A DNA stretch of 64,000 nt. It comes from Budorcas taxicolor. Taxonomy: Eukaryota > Chordata > Mammalia > Artiodactyla > Bovidae. The notes beneath the pieces are model-generated. The model ran no database searches and had not been told where the DNA came from. It saw nothing but the letters and a program-made list of their open reading frames with translations. The stretch covers positions 113,611,622 through 113,675,621 of the forward strand of contig NC_068920.1 in assembly GCF_023091745.1 (NCBI RefSeq), in the 5' to 3' direction. Made by a program: the position numbers and the translations under genes. Shown piece after piece: positions 36,451 to 48,984 of this stretch (the stretch's first letter is position 1; the number at the start of each line of letters is the position of its first letter).

Positions 36451-37510
36451 TTATGTTTGATGATTGTAATTGAATCAAAGTAGGAATCAATAAAAGAAAG
36501 ACAATGAAAAAAAAATTTGTGAAAAGTGTCCTCTAGAAATCCGACTATTGGTTAACCTGACCAACCATGGAGTGTTCACCGAGGGGCATCCAGTTTCTGT
36601 ACTCTGCATGCAAGAGCATTTCAAGGAAGTAACAAGAGCCTATTTCTACTGACAACGGATAGATATGAACTCTTCTGATATGACTAAAAGGCATATTGGG
36701 TCCAAACCTAAATTCTTACCTATCCAAACTAAACATGGGAGAAAGCATTTTGCTATGAACATCTCTTTCAATTGAGTCTAAGCATGCATTTATTGTTACA
36801 GAAAAGAATCACTTTCCCAAGGAGATAATTCTGACTAGTGGAATCAGCACCATTAAATACCACTACTGGTTTTACCTCCAGAATACATGCTGTTGTATGT
36901 TGAGCTTATGAGCAAGAGTCATTATGTTCTATATCAGGACTTACATATTCCTCTTCTACGTCATTTGGAAGTTGTGTAAGTTATTTGCCATTTGTCACAC
37001 ACCCAGAGCTACTCTTCCTTTCCCCAGTTTTGTCCATTGAGAACCTGATGCCTGTAAACTAATTCACCCAGTCTACCTTGCCTTATGGCTTAATATTGAG
37101 TTTAATCCAAAGTAGGCACTCTCTAGAAATATAAGAGAGGAAAGAGGGAAAGATAGAAACAGTTTCTCTCACTGCCTCTGTCCCTGGATATATTATTTGG
37201 ACAGTGGTTACATTCTCCTGTAACTACAGCGTATTCTTGACAGACTGATCCCATAGCACCAGTGATGCCAAGGCTCAGGTTATAATGTTTCCTCTTCTTG
37301 CACGTTTAGGCCTAGTGGTAATAAAAGCTTTGATTTGGTTCTCTTTACTGCACCAATGGACGGTACCTTTTTTCCCCTACCAGTCAGGAGACTGGCAGAA
37401 AGGCATATACTGAAAGCTCCTTACGTGAATTCATGAGCAATCCAATGGATGGACCCATGAATGAATGAATTCCTTCTCCTAATGATTTATAGAAGCTCCT
37501 TTGACAAATT
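36451..37510. other. Unique sequence, about 1 kb
   Basis: No gene, no named repeat. Confidence 0.35.
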
Positions 37511-37514
37511 GTGT

Positions 37515-37705
37515 GTTAGTCTTTCAGTTGTGTCTGACTCTGTGTGACCCTCATGGACTGTAGCTTGCCAGACTCCTCTGTCCATGGGATTCTCCAGGCA
37601 AGAATACTGGAGTGGGTAGCCATTCCCTGCTTCAGGGGATCTTCCTGACCCAGGGATCCAACCCAGGTCTCCCTCATTGCAGGCTGATACTTTACTGTCT
37701 GAGCC
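37515..37705 (-). mobile_element. Bov-tA SINE
   Basis: Antisense copy, body through the tRNA-like head ('tactttactgtctgagcc'). Confidence 0.92.
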
Positions 37706-37710
37706 AAAAC

Positions 37711-39407
37711 TAAGTCAAATCAAAAGCATATTTGCTACATTTTTTACAGAGGCCTTGAAAATTAACCCAAAGACAATATATCAATGCTGAAGACTTCATG
37801 TGAGGTTGGAAATGGGACTGTATGGGGGAAGCTATGAGTGTTTATGCACACAGTGCTGTGCAGATGTTGACAGATTCCTCTGTCTCAACTTTCTTGGCAT
37901 AGTCATGTAACCACCAGGTCTTTTTGTTCCCAGTTGGAACAACAACAGCCAAAAAGAAGTCATAGTTGCAACAAGAACAAAATTCACACTCAAAAAGATT
38001 GAAACAAGAGAACTTAATGAAAGGGATATTGACAGAAATGTGGGAAACCACATCACTTATAGGCTTGCTGCCAGTGAAGAAGGGCATCAAAGCCAGCTAC
38101 TGGCAGAACCACAGAACTAATGCAGGAAGCGAATGGAGGAAATAAGTACTCCAAACTCTCTTCATCCTGGCTCACAGTCTACTGTTGGTTCATTCCATTG
38201 ATCTAGGCTACTTCAAACCAGAGGCTGAGGATGATGAAATGCAAGCCTCCCAGGGAATGCAGGAGGGTGACCTGGACTATAGCAGTGAGACAAGTGGAGA
38301 ATAACCAGCAGAGCTTGTTTAAAATATTTTCCCACAGAGGTGCTAAACCTATGCTTAAAGTCTGTCTAGTAAGAGCATTAATAACCAAGACTTTAGTACA
38401 ATCTGCTACTTTTGAAAACAAAATTCTGAGGCTAACAACTACCCCATGAGGGAGGTTTGACAACTAATATATTAATTTAATATGTCAAGTACATTAAATA
38501 TCAGATATTTTACATAGACATATTTTACGTAGACCCTAGTCCATCTAATTGTGATCCCGATAATGATAACAAAAGTAATCAGGCTGGTCCCCAGGCTCAG
38601 AAGTCATCCTCCAGGTTTTTTTTATTATTGCATGTTGTATACTGGTATGCTTCTTGACCATACCACTTGTTTTCTTCTTTTATCCTGGCATAAGCTTATG
38701 TTTACCCCAATCAAGTTGCTTTTCTTGAAAAATCACTGTGCTTTAGTTTTACCAGCCAATAGCCATTGGCTTAAAAAATGATTAGGATTTCCCCCAAGAG
38801 GAGCCTTTGATCACTGGAGCCAGATCTAGTCATGAAAGGGTGTGTGTTCCTGCTCGGTTCCAACATTTTCTCTTAATCAGGATAAGAGAGATGGCTTTGG
38901 GAACTTGATTCTTCATCTGCACACAATATCTTTGCTTACTTTCTGCATTGCTATGTTCTCTAAGGAGGCACTTGGGGACCCACTGGTAAGAACTTGTATT
39001 TGAGGTAATTACAATGGGAAATGAAGCATACCTCAATGAAAATTCATTTTTATTATGTTTCCTATGGTCTCTCTCTTTTCCTAAGTCCAGCAGTCCCAAA
39101 CTTCAGGTGGCAAGCAATATTATTCAATAGATTTGGAGAATAATCCAATAGAACAGTCCAAGCCAAAATGAAAATGGTAAGACCTTCCAGATCTCACATG
39201 AACAGATTTCCCCTTATGGCTGTAGGAAGCTGCTCTCAAAGACACCTGTTGTCATGTTTAGTACCTGGATATACAGACAAGTTTCAAGCAGGTCCATGGA
39301 GTTCCAATTAAAATGTCCACATGGTTAGCATAGGGCAATCGGATGCTTTATATGAAGATAACTGAGAAGATTAGTGATGGGAAGAGAAAGTGATATTGTA
39401 CTTTAAG
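37711..39407. other. Unique sequence, about 1.7 kb
   Basis: The longest stretch with no named repeat in 30-41 kb. 37780-38150 is less AT-rich and contains overlapping short ORFs on the minus strand (for example 37842-38090), but no domain or homologue is recognisable. It could be a decayed old element or pseudogene; I do not assign it. Confidence 0.4.
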
Positions 39408-39418
39408 TTATGATTGAA

Positions 39419-39702
39419 ACATGTATAATACCATATATGAAATGAATCACCAGTCCAGGTTCAATGCATGATACTGGATGCTTGGGGCTGGTGCAGTGGG
39501 ACAACCCAGAGGGATGGTACTGGGAGGGAGGGGGAAGGGGGTTTCAGGATGGGGAACACGTGTATACCTATGGCGGATTCATGTTGATGTATGGTAAAAA
39601 GAATACAATATTGTAAAGTAATTAACCTGCAGTTAAAATAAATAAATTTATATTAAAAAATAAACAAGTCATTAGCTGATGGAATTAAATTTAAAAAAAA
39701 AA
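39419..39702 (+). mobile_element. L1 3' end with possible 3' transduction
   Basis: Sense young-type L1 3' UTR ('cttggggctggtgcagtggg', G-rich block 39522-39541, 'ggattcatgttgatgtatgg'). After the usual end and a short A-run (about 39653-39660) there are about 30 extra bases, a second signal-like AATTAAA and a second poly-A (A10, to 39702). A perfect 11-bp target-site duplication TTATGATTGAA lies at 39408-39418 and 39703-39713. Confidence 0.92.
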
Positions 39703-39897
39703 TTATGATTGAAGTAAACAGATAGCAAAGTGATGACACAAGAAACCAAATCCTTATACACTGGACTGGAAGTCTATCAAGAGAGTTTGAGAGAATTCAA
39801 TGTGGAGTAATTTTACCACAATAAGGGAATTATGTTATATTTCAAAATTTCATATAATGTCATTATTATATTACAATGGGATGGGAAGAGGAGACAT

Positions 39898-40525
39898 TTC
39901 TTTTTTTTTTCAATGAAATATAGTTGACTTACAATGTTGTGTTAAATTTGCAGTACAGCAAAGTGATTGTTTTACATGTGTACATATATATATATATATA
40001 TGTAACAATTTGCATTTGTTAACCTCAAATTCCCAGTCCATCCCTCCCCCACCCTACTTTCCTCTTGGCAACCACAAGCCTGTTCTCTGTGTCTGTAAGT
40101 CTGTTTCTGTTTTGTAAAAGTTCTTTTGTGTCATATTTAGATTCCTTATATGTGATATCATATTGAATTTGTGTTTCTCTTTCTGATTTTCTTCACTTGG
40201 TATGAGTATCTTAAGGTTGATTCATGTTGTGCAAATGACATTGTTTCACTCTTTTTATGGTTGAGTAGTATTCTACTGTATATATGAACCACATCTTCTT
40301 TATCCATACACCTGTCAATAGATATTATGTTATTTTCAGAACTTGGGTACTGTGAGCAGTGTTGCTATAAATATAGGGGTGGATGTATATCTTTGAATTA
40401 TAGTTTTTTCCAGCTACATGCCCAGGAGTGAGATTGTTGGACCATATGACAAGTCTGATTGTCATTTGATCACACAGTTGGTGATCAACTTTAGGACAAA
40501 ACCTCCTGTTAACCATTGTGGTAAC
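39898..40525 (-). mobile_element. L1 3' end, older type
   Basis: Antisense L1: poly-T, 'tatagttgacttacaatg', 'cagtacagcaaagtgatt', then ORF2 C-terminal sequence ('ttatggttgagtagtattc', 'gctataaatataggggtgg'). Decays towards 40525 where a BovB stub abuts. Confidence 0.87.
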
Positions 40526-40534
40526 TATTCATTT

Positions 40535-40785
40535 TGCCTAATGCTGAAGCTGAAGTTCCAATGCTTTGGCCACCTGATGCAAAGAGATGACTCACTGGAA
40601 AAAAACCTTGATGCTGGAAAAGATTGAGGGCAAGAGGAGAAGGTGATGACAAAGGATGAGATGATTGGATGGACATAAGTCTGAGCAGGCTCCAGGAGAT
40701 GGTGAAGGACAGGAAAGCCTGGCATGCTGCAGTCCATGGAGTCACAAAGAGTAAAACATGACTGAGTGACTGAACAACAACAATG
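40535..40785 (+). mobile_element. BovB 3' fragment
   Basis: Sense BovB 3' end from 'ctgaagctgaagttccaatg' to the AACAACAACAA tail. Confidence 0.9.
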
Positions 40786-40799
40786 ATTAAATACTGATA

Positions 40800-40800
40800 A

Positions 40801-40832
<32 letters not shown>

Positions 40833-40835
40833 ATT
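40800..40835 (+). repeat. (AT)n(GT)n microsatellite
   Basis: Short AT run followed by about 13 GT units. Confidence 0.9.
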
Positions 40836-41065
40836 TATATATAACTAAAAGTAGGCTGAAATAAAAGCTTAGCAAGCAGATTGTGCAATTCTTCATTGAT
40901 AGATGACCATTGAAATAGCATCAGTATAATACTTTGATAGAGTAAATGAAATGTATCTTCTTATTTCTAGATTTTTTTTCATATGTTCTGGATAAGTTCT
41001 TGCAAACCTGAGCTTTTGAATGACACCTTTTTAATCCTCTACTACATTATAACTCTACTACAATT

Positions 41066-41196
41066 GAAGTGAAGTGAAGTGAAGTCGCTCAGTCATGTCC
41101 GACTCTTTGCGACCCTGTGGACTGTAGCCCACCAGGCTCCTCCATCCATGGGATTCTCCAGGCAAGAATACTGGAGTGGGTTGCCATTTCCTTCTC
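41066..41196 (-). mobile_element. BovA monomer, 5'-truncated
   Basis: Antisense BovA body only, with a GAAGT repeat at its 3' end (41066-41085). Flanked by CAATT (41061-41065 and 41197-41201). Confidence 0.9.
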
Positions 41197-41199
41197 CAA

Positions 41200-42187
41200 T
41201 TAGACATAAACAAATTTACATAAATCCCAAGTTAACTAGTGAAGTTCTCTGCAACTGGATAGCACAGATAAGAAATTAGGTGAAAGCCACCCAAAAAACA
41301 GGTTGCCTACTCCTCAGTATTTTGAGTCATCTCCCCCAAACCCTGCTTTGTGTCTTTAGACAGACAGTTGTAAGACAGTAAATATTTTAAGATTTTCACA
41401 TTCCCTCCACCACAAATACACACAGAGCCCCCAGCAAGCACAGACACACTCATCTATATATTTCATAACTTCCAAGAGAATTTTCATGAACTGATAACTC
41501 AGGGGATTAAAGGAATCTTAGAATTTTTAATTGAGTGAAACCTGAATCATTCTTTGGGCTCACTTCTCAGTTCAGAACTTATAGTTGCTACCTTGACCTC
41601 CTCACTTTATTCCTCTAATGTTTGACGGTCATCTGAAGAAAACAAGCTTGTGTTCCACTCTTTTTTCCTGTGTTTTTACATGTCATCTATTTTACTTTGC
41701 TCAGAGAGGAATTTGATAAAGATTATTGGATTTTAAATTCAACAGTGTTTTGTTCTCAAAAGATACATTTTTTTTTTCAACATTCTTGTCTTCAAAGGCT
41801 AATGGGATGTGTTGCTCTGTTGGAAGTCAGAGTTACGTAGGTGGAGAAATCACAACAATTATTCCTAATTGCCACTGAAAACTTGTTTCTTTAGCAGAGG
41901 GGTGAGATTGGTTTAGTTGACATAAGCTCATATCTGCTAAATAGGAGACATGCAATTAGTGGTTAGTTGAGGGGTGGGAGAGATTTTACTTTGCAACAGC
42001 TAAAAAAAATAAGCTTAGAAATTTTTTATATTAGGCAAGATGTATGAACCAGCACAGAAAGTCCACTGTGGAAAGTCTGTCATAGTCACCCATTGCACTT
42101 TTCTTCCAAAATGTATTTGGAAAACAAGTGAATTTTGCCTTTATAATCTCATTAAATATAAATATATTTATTAATTAAAAGTAGAAA
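41200..42187. other. Unique sequence
   Basis: No gene or named repeat recognised. Confidence 0.35.
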
Positions 42188-42189
42188 AG

Positions 42190-42350
42190 CAGGGGCTTTG
42201 TAGTCAGGCAACACCAAGTATGAGCTGGGCTCTGCCATTTAGAAGTTGTATAACTTTTTGCATGTTAGTAAACATTCATAAGCCTATTTCCTCTAAAACT
42301 GGATAATAATGAAATATCTTCACATGGGCGTTATACAGTTTAAATGAGAA
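42190..42350 (+). mobile_element. MIR SINE
   Basis: MIR core order: 'gctctgccatttagaagttg', 'gcctatttcctctaaaactg', 'gataataatg', 'cagtttaaatgaga'. Diverged, as expected for a repeat older than placental mammals. Confidence 0.75.
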
Positions 42351-42359
42351 GATTATTAT

Positions 42360-43128
42360 TTTTAAATCATTCTATTATTTATTTATTTCATTATTATTTT
42401 AAAATACTTTTTAAAAATCAGTCATTTAAAATCCTTGTCTCTAAAATGGATCTTTAATATATAGCTTTCAGGGACAAAATTACAATCAACCAAGTGAGTA
42501 GATAGCTATATATTCTTCAGCCATCATGAAGTATCTAAATAAATGCTTGGTTTATATTAATTGCTTGATGGATAGATGTTTCCCTTTTCTTCTCTCCATC
42601 TTCCTCCTCGCTCTCTTCATTCCTATTTATTCTTTCTTTCTTTTCTTCAATGTTGAAATGGAGTTAAAAAGTTGGGAAAGACTATATCTTGGTTTCATCT
42701 ATTCATAATTGCCTCCCATCTCCCCCTGGAGGTTCTGTATGTGCAATTATGGAAACTGATAGAGTTAGGAAAAATGACTCACCAACTCAAATCTGAAACC
42801 TTCAGAGTGAAAGATTGGTTATTTTACAGGTAAGGCCACAGCTCTTCTCTGTTTCCAATCAGAAATCTAATAAAACAGTAAATCAATATACTTCCCCTTT
42901 CTCTTCTCCTTTTAATTTTCAATAGAAAGTGACACTTTGACTCATTAAAGACAAAAAGACTGTACCCAGAAGATAAATTTGATCAAACCCTGAAAGTTGT
43001 CTTGCTCATAGCCTCTAAAGGAAGCAGGTACCATTAGACAAGAATATGTGTGTGCAGTCAGGAGGCTCCAGTGATGGGGCTGAGATAGAGGACTGCCTTT
43101 TCTTTAGCCTCAGAAAAAAGCAAATATT
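42360..43128. other. Unique sequence
   Basis: T-rich block at 42590-42655. No gene recognised. Confidence 0.35.
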
Positions 43129-43130
43129 AA

Positions 43131-43850
43131 GGAGTGAAAGAGGAGAGTGAAAAAGCTGACTTTAAACTCAACACTCAGGAAACTAAGATCATGCCATCCA
43201 GTGTGATCACTTCATGGAAAATAGGCGGGAAACAATGGAAATAGTGACAAACTTTGTTTTCTTGGGCTCCAAAATCACTGCAGATGGTGACTGTAGCCAT
43301 GAAATTAAAAGACTCTTGCTCCTTGGAAAAAACGCTATGACAAACCTAGACAGCATATTAAAAGGCAGAGACATTGCTTTACCGACAAAGGTCCATATAG
43401 TCAGAGCTATGGTTTTTCCAGTAGTCATGTATGGATGTGAGAGTTGGACCATAAATAAAGCTGAGCTCCAAAGAATTGATGCTTTTGAACTGTGGTGTTG
43501 GAGAAGACTCTTGAGAGTTCTTTGGACAGCAAGGAGACACAACCAGTCCATCCTAAAGGAAATCAATCCTGAATATTCATTGGAAGGACTGATGCTGAAG
43601 CTGAAACTCCAATACTTTGGCCACCTGATGCAAAGAGCAAACTCACTGGAGAAAACCCTGATACTGGGAAAGACTGAGGGCAAGAGCAGAAGGTGATGAC
43701 AGAGGATGAGATGATTGGATAGCATCACCAACTCAATGAATATGAATTTGAGAATACTCTGGGAGATAGTGGCGGACAGAAGAGGCAAGTATGCTGCAGT
43801 CCATGGAGTCGCAAAGATTCTGACATGACTCAGCAACTGAACAACAACAA
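43131..43850 (+). mobile_element. BovB 3' end, relatively intact
   Basis: Sense BovB 3' third ending in AACAACAACAA. 5'-truncated downstream of the RT catalytic box. Confidence 0.93.
43214..43696 (+). pseudogene. BovB ORF2 C-terminal remnant (160 codons)
   Basis: The longest uninterrupted BovB C-terminal frame in the window. It has FLGSKIT, HEIKRLLLLG, VMYGCESW, DAFELWCWRRLLRV and LKLQYFGHLM. This is the region downstream of the RT palm. Endonuclease and RT domains are absent and no promoter is implied, so it is a relic. The 249-codon minus-strand ORF at 43207-43956 mostly mirrors this sequence. Confidence 0.9.
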
Positions 43851-44299
43851 TAGGGAGAGAATAACAATATCTTTGTTTTTCATAGTCAGTATCTAGGACT
43901 AAAGTGATACAGAATTCACATGGCATCACTGAAATATACCTTTCTCTCATGTCCAACTCAGGACCAGCGTTGTCTGTGAACCTTTTCCTACTAATTCTAG
44001 TCCATCCACCATAGAGTTCTAGAGCATGCCTGGGAAACAGGACCTCATGAAGGACTCCAGGAATGTTTCCAGTGAGAGATCCTCAGTTGTTCAAGCTTCA
44101 TGTGTTTGTCCTCCAAGAGAATCTGCCGCAAGTATAGCCACATGGTTATTGTTAACAAATTATGATTACTGGTGGTTAATATTAACTACAATTCAAAGTG
44201 CTAGAGAACTAGAGAATTCTTTAAGTCACACAGAACAATTATGTTTCAAATGCCAAGTAAAGTATTGGGAATTGGCATAATTTGAAAGACAGAAAGAAA

Positions 44300-44650
44300 A
44301 AAAAAGTACTAATCTACTTCTGTTGCAATAAAACTGCATAACAAATATCTTCAAAATCCCAGTGTCTTACAATACTAAATACTTCTATTTTCTTGCTTTC
44401 AAGTCTTCGGGTAGACTGTGGCTTCAAAGAACTTGACTCCAGGTTTCAGACTGATTCACATCTGCTCCATTTGTTTCTTTGTTTTCCTTGGACCAGTAGC
44501 TAACTGGGTCATATTCCTCCCACAGTACACCACAGGAGGACAAGAGGGCAAACTAAAATGTAAACATGTGAAGATTGTCCTTGAGTCATCTTAATAACAT
44601 GATCCTGGCCAAGAAAGTCACACAGCTCAGATCAAAAGTAGTGTATTTTT
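44300..44650 (+). mobile_element. Ancient mammalian repeat, class unassigned
   Basis: The order 'ttgcaataaaactgcataac', 'cccagtgtcttacaa', 'gggcaaactaaaatgtaaac', 'ccaagaaagtcacac' resembles an old mammalian repeat that I cannot name securely. No terminal repeats visible. Confidence 0.35.
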
Positions 44651-44794
44651 TAGAAGGGACGAAAGAAAGAATTGGAAACAGTCAAGTTTCCATAGGAGCT
44701 AATATTCAGATTTTTTAATAGTGCCAATCAGAGTGTTGAATTATTTACAAATACTTATTTCTTACATTACTTTTATAATAAGAGATTTAACATC

Positions 44795-44940
44795 TCTAGT
44801 TTAAAAGTAAGGAAAGAGACTCAGAGAAATTTAACAGCATATTCAAGCCAAGAAGAAATGGTGCATTGTGAAGCAAGAGTTCAAGCACAGGTCTTTTCAG
44901 TTCCAAATCCATCCATTTTCCCATTAAATTATATTGATGC
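44795..44940 (-). mobile_element. MIR SINE
   Basis: Antisense MIR-like order: 'gagactcagagaaattta', 'attcaagcca', 'gttcaagcacaggtctt', 'ccattttcccatta'. Confidence 0.65.
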
Positions 44941-44994
44941 TATAAAGTGTACATTCAAAAATAGATATTATTTTTACCAGTACTGGCCACTATT

Positions 44995-45115
44995 GTTAAC
45001 ACTTTGCATATAGTAATCTTGCCATCATCTGTTTATATTATATAATATTATTATTTCCCATTTCATAGATGAGGACACTGAAACCCAGAAGTTTTAAAGA
45101 ATTTCTTTAATATCT
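44995..45115 (-). mobile_element. MIR SINE
   Basis: Second antisense MIR: 'atttcccatttcatagatga', 'ggacactgaaacccagaag'. Same orientation as the copy just upstream. Confidence 0.6.
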
Positions 45116-45329
45116 AGTCCATCTGTCTGTGGCTTTATATGATAAGATATAATCATTCTACTGTTTATGCATACAATGATGATAAGAATAATTAGCAAAA
45201 ATATGACACATACTGCACATATATCCCCACTATAATTATCACATTTAAGCCTCCTACTCACTTTAGAAATAATACCTAAAATATTTTCTGTATCTATCTA
45301 TTTCCCTCCATTTCCACTTCCAATTTACT

Positions 45330-45905
45330 GTATTATTCCAGATCATCTCTTGACTAAAATTCTTCAGGAGATTCCTAATTGCCCAGATTCCACTTTTTCA
45401 CCCCTTGCAATATACTTTCCGTATAGCAGATTGCCTGGGTAATCTTTGCTAAAATATAAATCTGACCATTCCATTTCCCTATTGCAAACCCCAAAGGCTT
45501 CTGTTGGAATTTTAAATAACATTCAAACTCTGTTTTGGCTTATAAGGCCTGAGATGATCTGCTTCCTCTTTGATCACGTCAAGAACCATTCTCTGCTTCA
45601 CTCCCCAAGTGCCAACCTAGAGCTTGCTTCCTCTTCAGACAACAGTCAAGGCTGTTTTCTGCTTTAGGATCTTTATACAGACTCAGTGCAGTCCTCATTC
45701 TAAACATTACCCAAAAGATTTTATTTACTCTTACTTAGCATTAACACTATTTGATATGTGCTTGCATCGTCTCTTTGTTACAATGAAGCTTTAGGGGAGG
45801 AGGGAACCTTGCTGCCTCGATCAGTGCTACTGTTTCCATTGTCTAGAATAATAAGCACTGGGTTAATAGATATTGAACATGCAATCAATAAACGAACAGA
45901 TAAGC
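45330..45905 (+). mobile_element. L2 LINE 3' end
   Basis: Characteristic L2 order: 'ataaggcctgagatgatctg', 'cttcctctttgatcacg', 'ggatctttata', 'aggggaggagggaacctt', and a terminal 'caatcaataaacgaac'. A 73-codon ORF at 45446-45667 is within it. Confidence 0.7.
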
Positions 45906-46417
45906 TACAACCATACTATCTTATTTAAAGTACACAAATAAAACATCTATTTTACCTTTATTCAGGGTTTGAGATTTAATATGAACATAGAATTAAGTAA
46001 ACGTTATAAGCACAAACATTTTAAATGTTTTAAATAATAATTTTAATTTCATTCTCTCTAGGAATGTAGTAGTTATCTTAAATGCAAAATGGTTGATATG
46101 CCAAGATACATGTGTGTATATATAAGTATGTGAAGAGAGAAAGAGGAACAAATAACTTTTTGCTTAGTAAGATATAATAAAAATATTTTTTCTTTGTACT
46201 TTTGGAATGATATAAAGACTCATAAGGGAAATATTAGGTATATAAGACTTACAGCTTTAAACCAACTTTATACCCAAACTCTTAAATTGTGCCTTCACTT
46301 TCACTGTGTAAGCAACTATAGATATATTGTTAATAGGCATTTTTGATTAACCTAGAGAATAATGGTAATCTATAATAACAATAGATCAATCAAAATATAA
46401 TCACTTATACATTTTCA

Positions 46418-46544
46418 GGGAGAAAGGATTGGCAACTCACTCCAGTAATTCTTGCCTGGAAAATCCCTTGGACAGAGGAGCCTGGCAGGCCATAGTCCAG
46501 AGGGTCAAAAAAGAGTCAGACACAACTGAAGCAACTGAACACAC
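46418..46544 (+). mobile_element. Bov-tA/BovA SINE, 5'-truncated insertion
   Basis: Body only, flanked by a perfect 9-bp target-site duplication ACATTTTCA (46409-46417 and 46545-46553). Truncated at insertion. Confidence 0.9.
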
Positions 46545-46945
46545 ACATTTTCAATGTGGTCAGCACTGAAGGACATACCTTAACTTCCTTCCACTCTCAA
46601 TTATTCTTAAATTACCACTCTATACCAAGCAATGTGGAAAATCTAAGAAATTAAAAATATGTTCCTTATGCACAGTAAGTTTATAGTATAATACAGAAGA
46701 GAAGCATAACATTTATACAAACAGAAGCAAACTGTATACAATAAGATGCAAATAAGCTTTTAATTATGAATAGTGAGAGTAGAAGTACAAAGAGACAAAG
46801 GGTTCACAAGATAAGATTAATAACAGGATAAGCTATTAAAGGAGCAAAAAGAATGGTATGACATATAGACAGAAAGAGAATGAATTTAAACAAAGTAAGC
46901 CATGTGGAGAACACCAAATTAGAGAACAGATATGCGTATGTATGT

Positions 46946-47195
46946 CTTCCCAGATGGCAGGTGGCATAGTGGTAGAGAATCCACCAACTAATACTAGGGA
47001 GGCAAGAGATGTGGATTCAATCTGTTGGTCAGGAAGGTCCCCTGAAATAGAAAATGGCAACCTGCCCCAGTATTCTTGCCTGGAAAATTTCGTGGACAAA
47101 GGAACCTGGTGGGCTAACACTCCATGAGGTCACAAAGAGTTTGTCACAACAGAGCGACTGAGCACACGTGCACACGCACATGTTTATGTGGGTCT
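46946..47195 (+). mobile_element. Bov-tA SINE
   Basis: Complete diverged copy ending in a CACACG-rich tail. GTATGTATGT occurs at 46936-46945 and 47196-47205, a plausible though low-complexity target-site duplication. Confidence 0.88.
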
Positions 47196-47209
47196 GTATG
47201 TATGTGTGT

Positions 47210-48984
47210 GTTCTTTGAAACTTCATATGTTGGACAAAAGCAAGTAAAAAACAGGAATTCCATATAACCGTCCAACCTGTCCCATTTCTTGATTTAATTG
47301 CTTTTTCCATTTTGGTTTATACAATATAGAGCACACATCAATACACAAGTTACCTTCTAAAACTAAGGGAATACAGGGCTTAATTATGTGAAGATAGACT
47401 TTTAATAATGTGAGAACAGCAACTTCTTTCTTTCCCAGATTCCACAGTTGCAGTGTCTCACACCCATAGGCAAAAGGATTGCTATTAGCACTTTTCCCCC
47501 TCCACTGAGATCAATTACCATCCAATCCACAGAAAGAAAGAAATCACTCCTTATTCAGGAAATGGAAGCTACTTTCGTTCATTTCATATAATGGACAATG
47601 TGAGTTAGAAGTCTTATCCATTTCCTATTTTGGTTACCTGTTTCACAAGCTCAGCACATTCCAAGATTCCTATTTTATGAAGCCAGCAAAGATATTCAGA
47701 GAAATTGTCTATCACATGTTTCACATCCTAGAGTTACTGGGCTCATCAGAAAGACAATACTAGATTGATTCCAATTGTCAAGCCAGCTATACTAGTGTAA
47801 AAGATCAGTAGATACCTAAGGATTATTGACTCGAAATTACTGAAACATTGATGCAGAATATCTGAAGATGTTGAAAATATGTATGTATGGTTACGTGTAA
47901 GAAACTAGATAGACTAACAAATAACAGTGAGGACAAAAAAATTTGCATAAATATTTGCACTGTAAAATCTATAAATCTGTAAATGTTTCAGTAATGATGT
48001 CATTCAAAGGTTTATTGGAATGATGTTTGTAAAACTGAATTTGGAGTAGTTTAGAAAACCAAGACAAAAGTCACTTAAAAAAAACCACCTAATTTTTAAC
48101 CCCTATATCATGGTAAAAAGATTAGCCAAAAATAACTACCAGTATGGATATTGTTTTGAACAAGGTGAATTAATTAAATCTCAGTCACAAGAACTATTTC
48201 AAGTCCTTTCTTCTTACCAAAAAAAAAAAAAAAAAGAATAAAATAAAAAGAAAATTCAGGGTAAATAAAGGTGATATAATATTTAAAGACAATTTTTAAA
48301 TGAAAATCCCAATAGGGATTTGCCTAATAAGATCATCATAAAAGCCTGTAAATTGTACATGCTAGTTTTGATGGAAAAATTATTATATAGATGAATCTAC
48401 TTTGTGGAACATTGTCTCATTAATGCGTACACATACTTTATTTACTGTGATTTCTACAAAGTGGGCCATTCTAGGGAATTCATCACTTTTCTGTGGTATT
48501 ATTTTTTCTAAAATTTCTATGCAGTGATTTGGAAATGGCAATTTTATGTTAACAGCATAATTATGGAGGAAAAATCGATTTGTTATATTACTAATCAGAA
48601 GCAAATGCCTTTAAAGATAAGTTTATAGAAATTTAAAGATATTAGAAACCAGTTAAAGCTCTATAGATGGACTTAAATAAGAAAAAATCTGAAATAATCA
48701 CTCTTTTCAGTCTGTCTGCTATATTTTGCCTATTACTGATTTAAAAACATGAAAGTCCATATAACAGAAACTGTTAGCTTTCTACCCAAAAGAAATGTAC
48801 TTCTTTTTCACTGGTAAAAGGAACTTCATTTTGTTTCAGTAACTCTTAGTGTATGCTCAGGTAGGGTAGCCTTATGATAAATCATAACTTGTCTGCATAG
48901 TGAATAAAAGTTGTCTGTATGTAGCCATCAGACACAAAAAGAACACTGAACAGGACACTGGACACAGGGCTAGTTTCAACTTGC
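47210..48984. other. Unique sequence, about 1.8 kb
   Basis: A-run at 48220-48234. No gene, no repeat recognised. The longest unlabelled stretch in the window. Confidence 0.4.

Noticed and set aside
43207..43956. 249-codon minus-strand ORF, longest in the window
   Set aside because: About two thirds lies antisense to a BovB 3' end. Similar antisense ORFs recur at other BovB copies (28179-28520, 33354-33659, 60355-60684), so openness is a property of the repeat. No domain seen.
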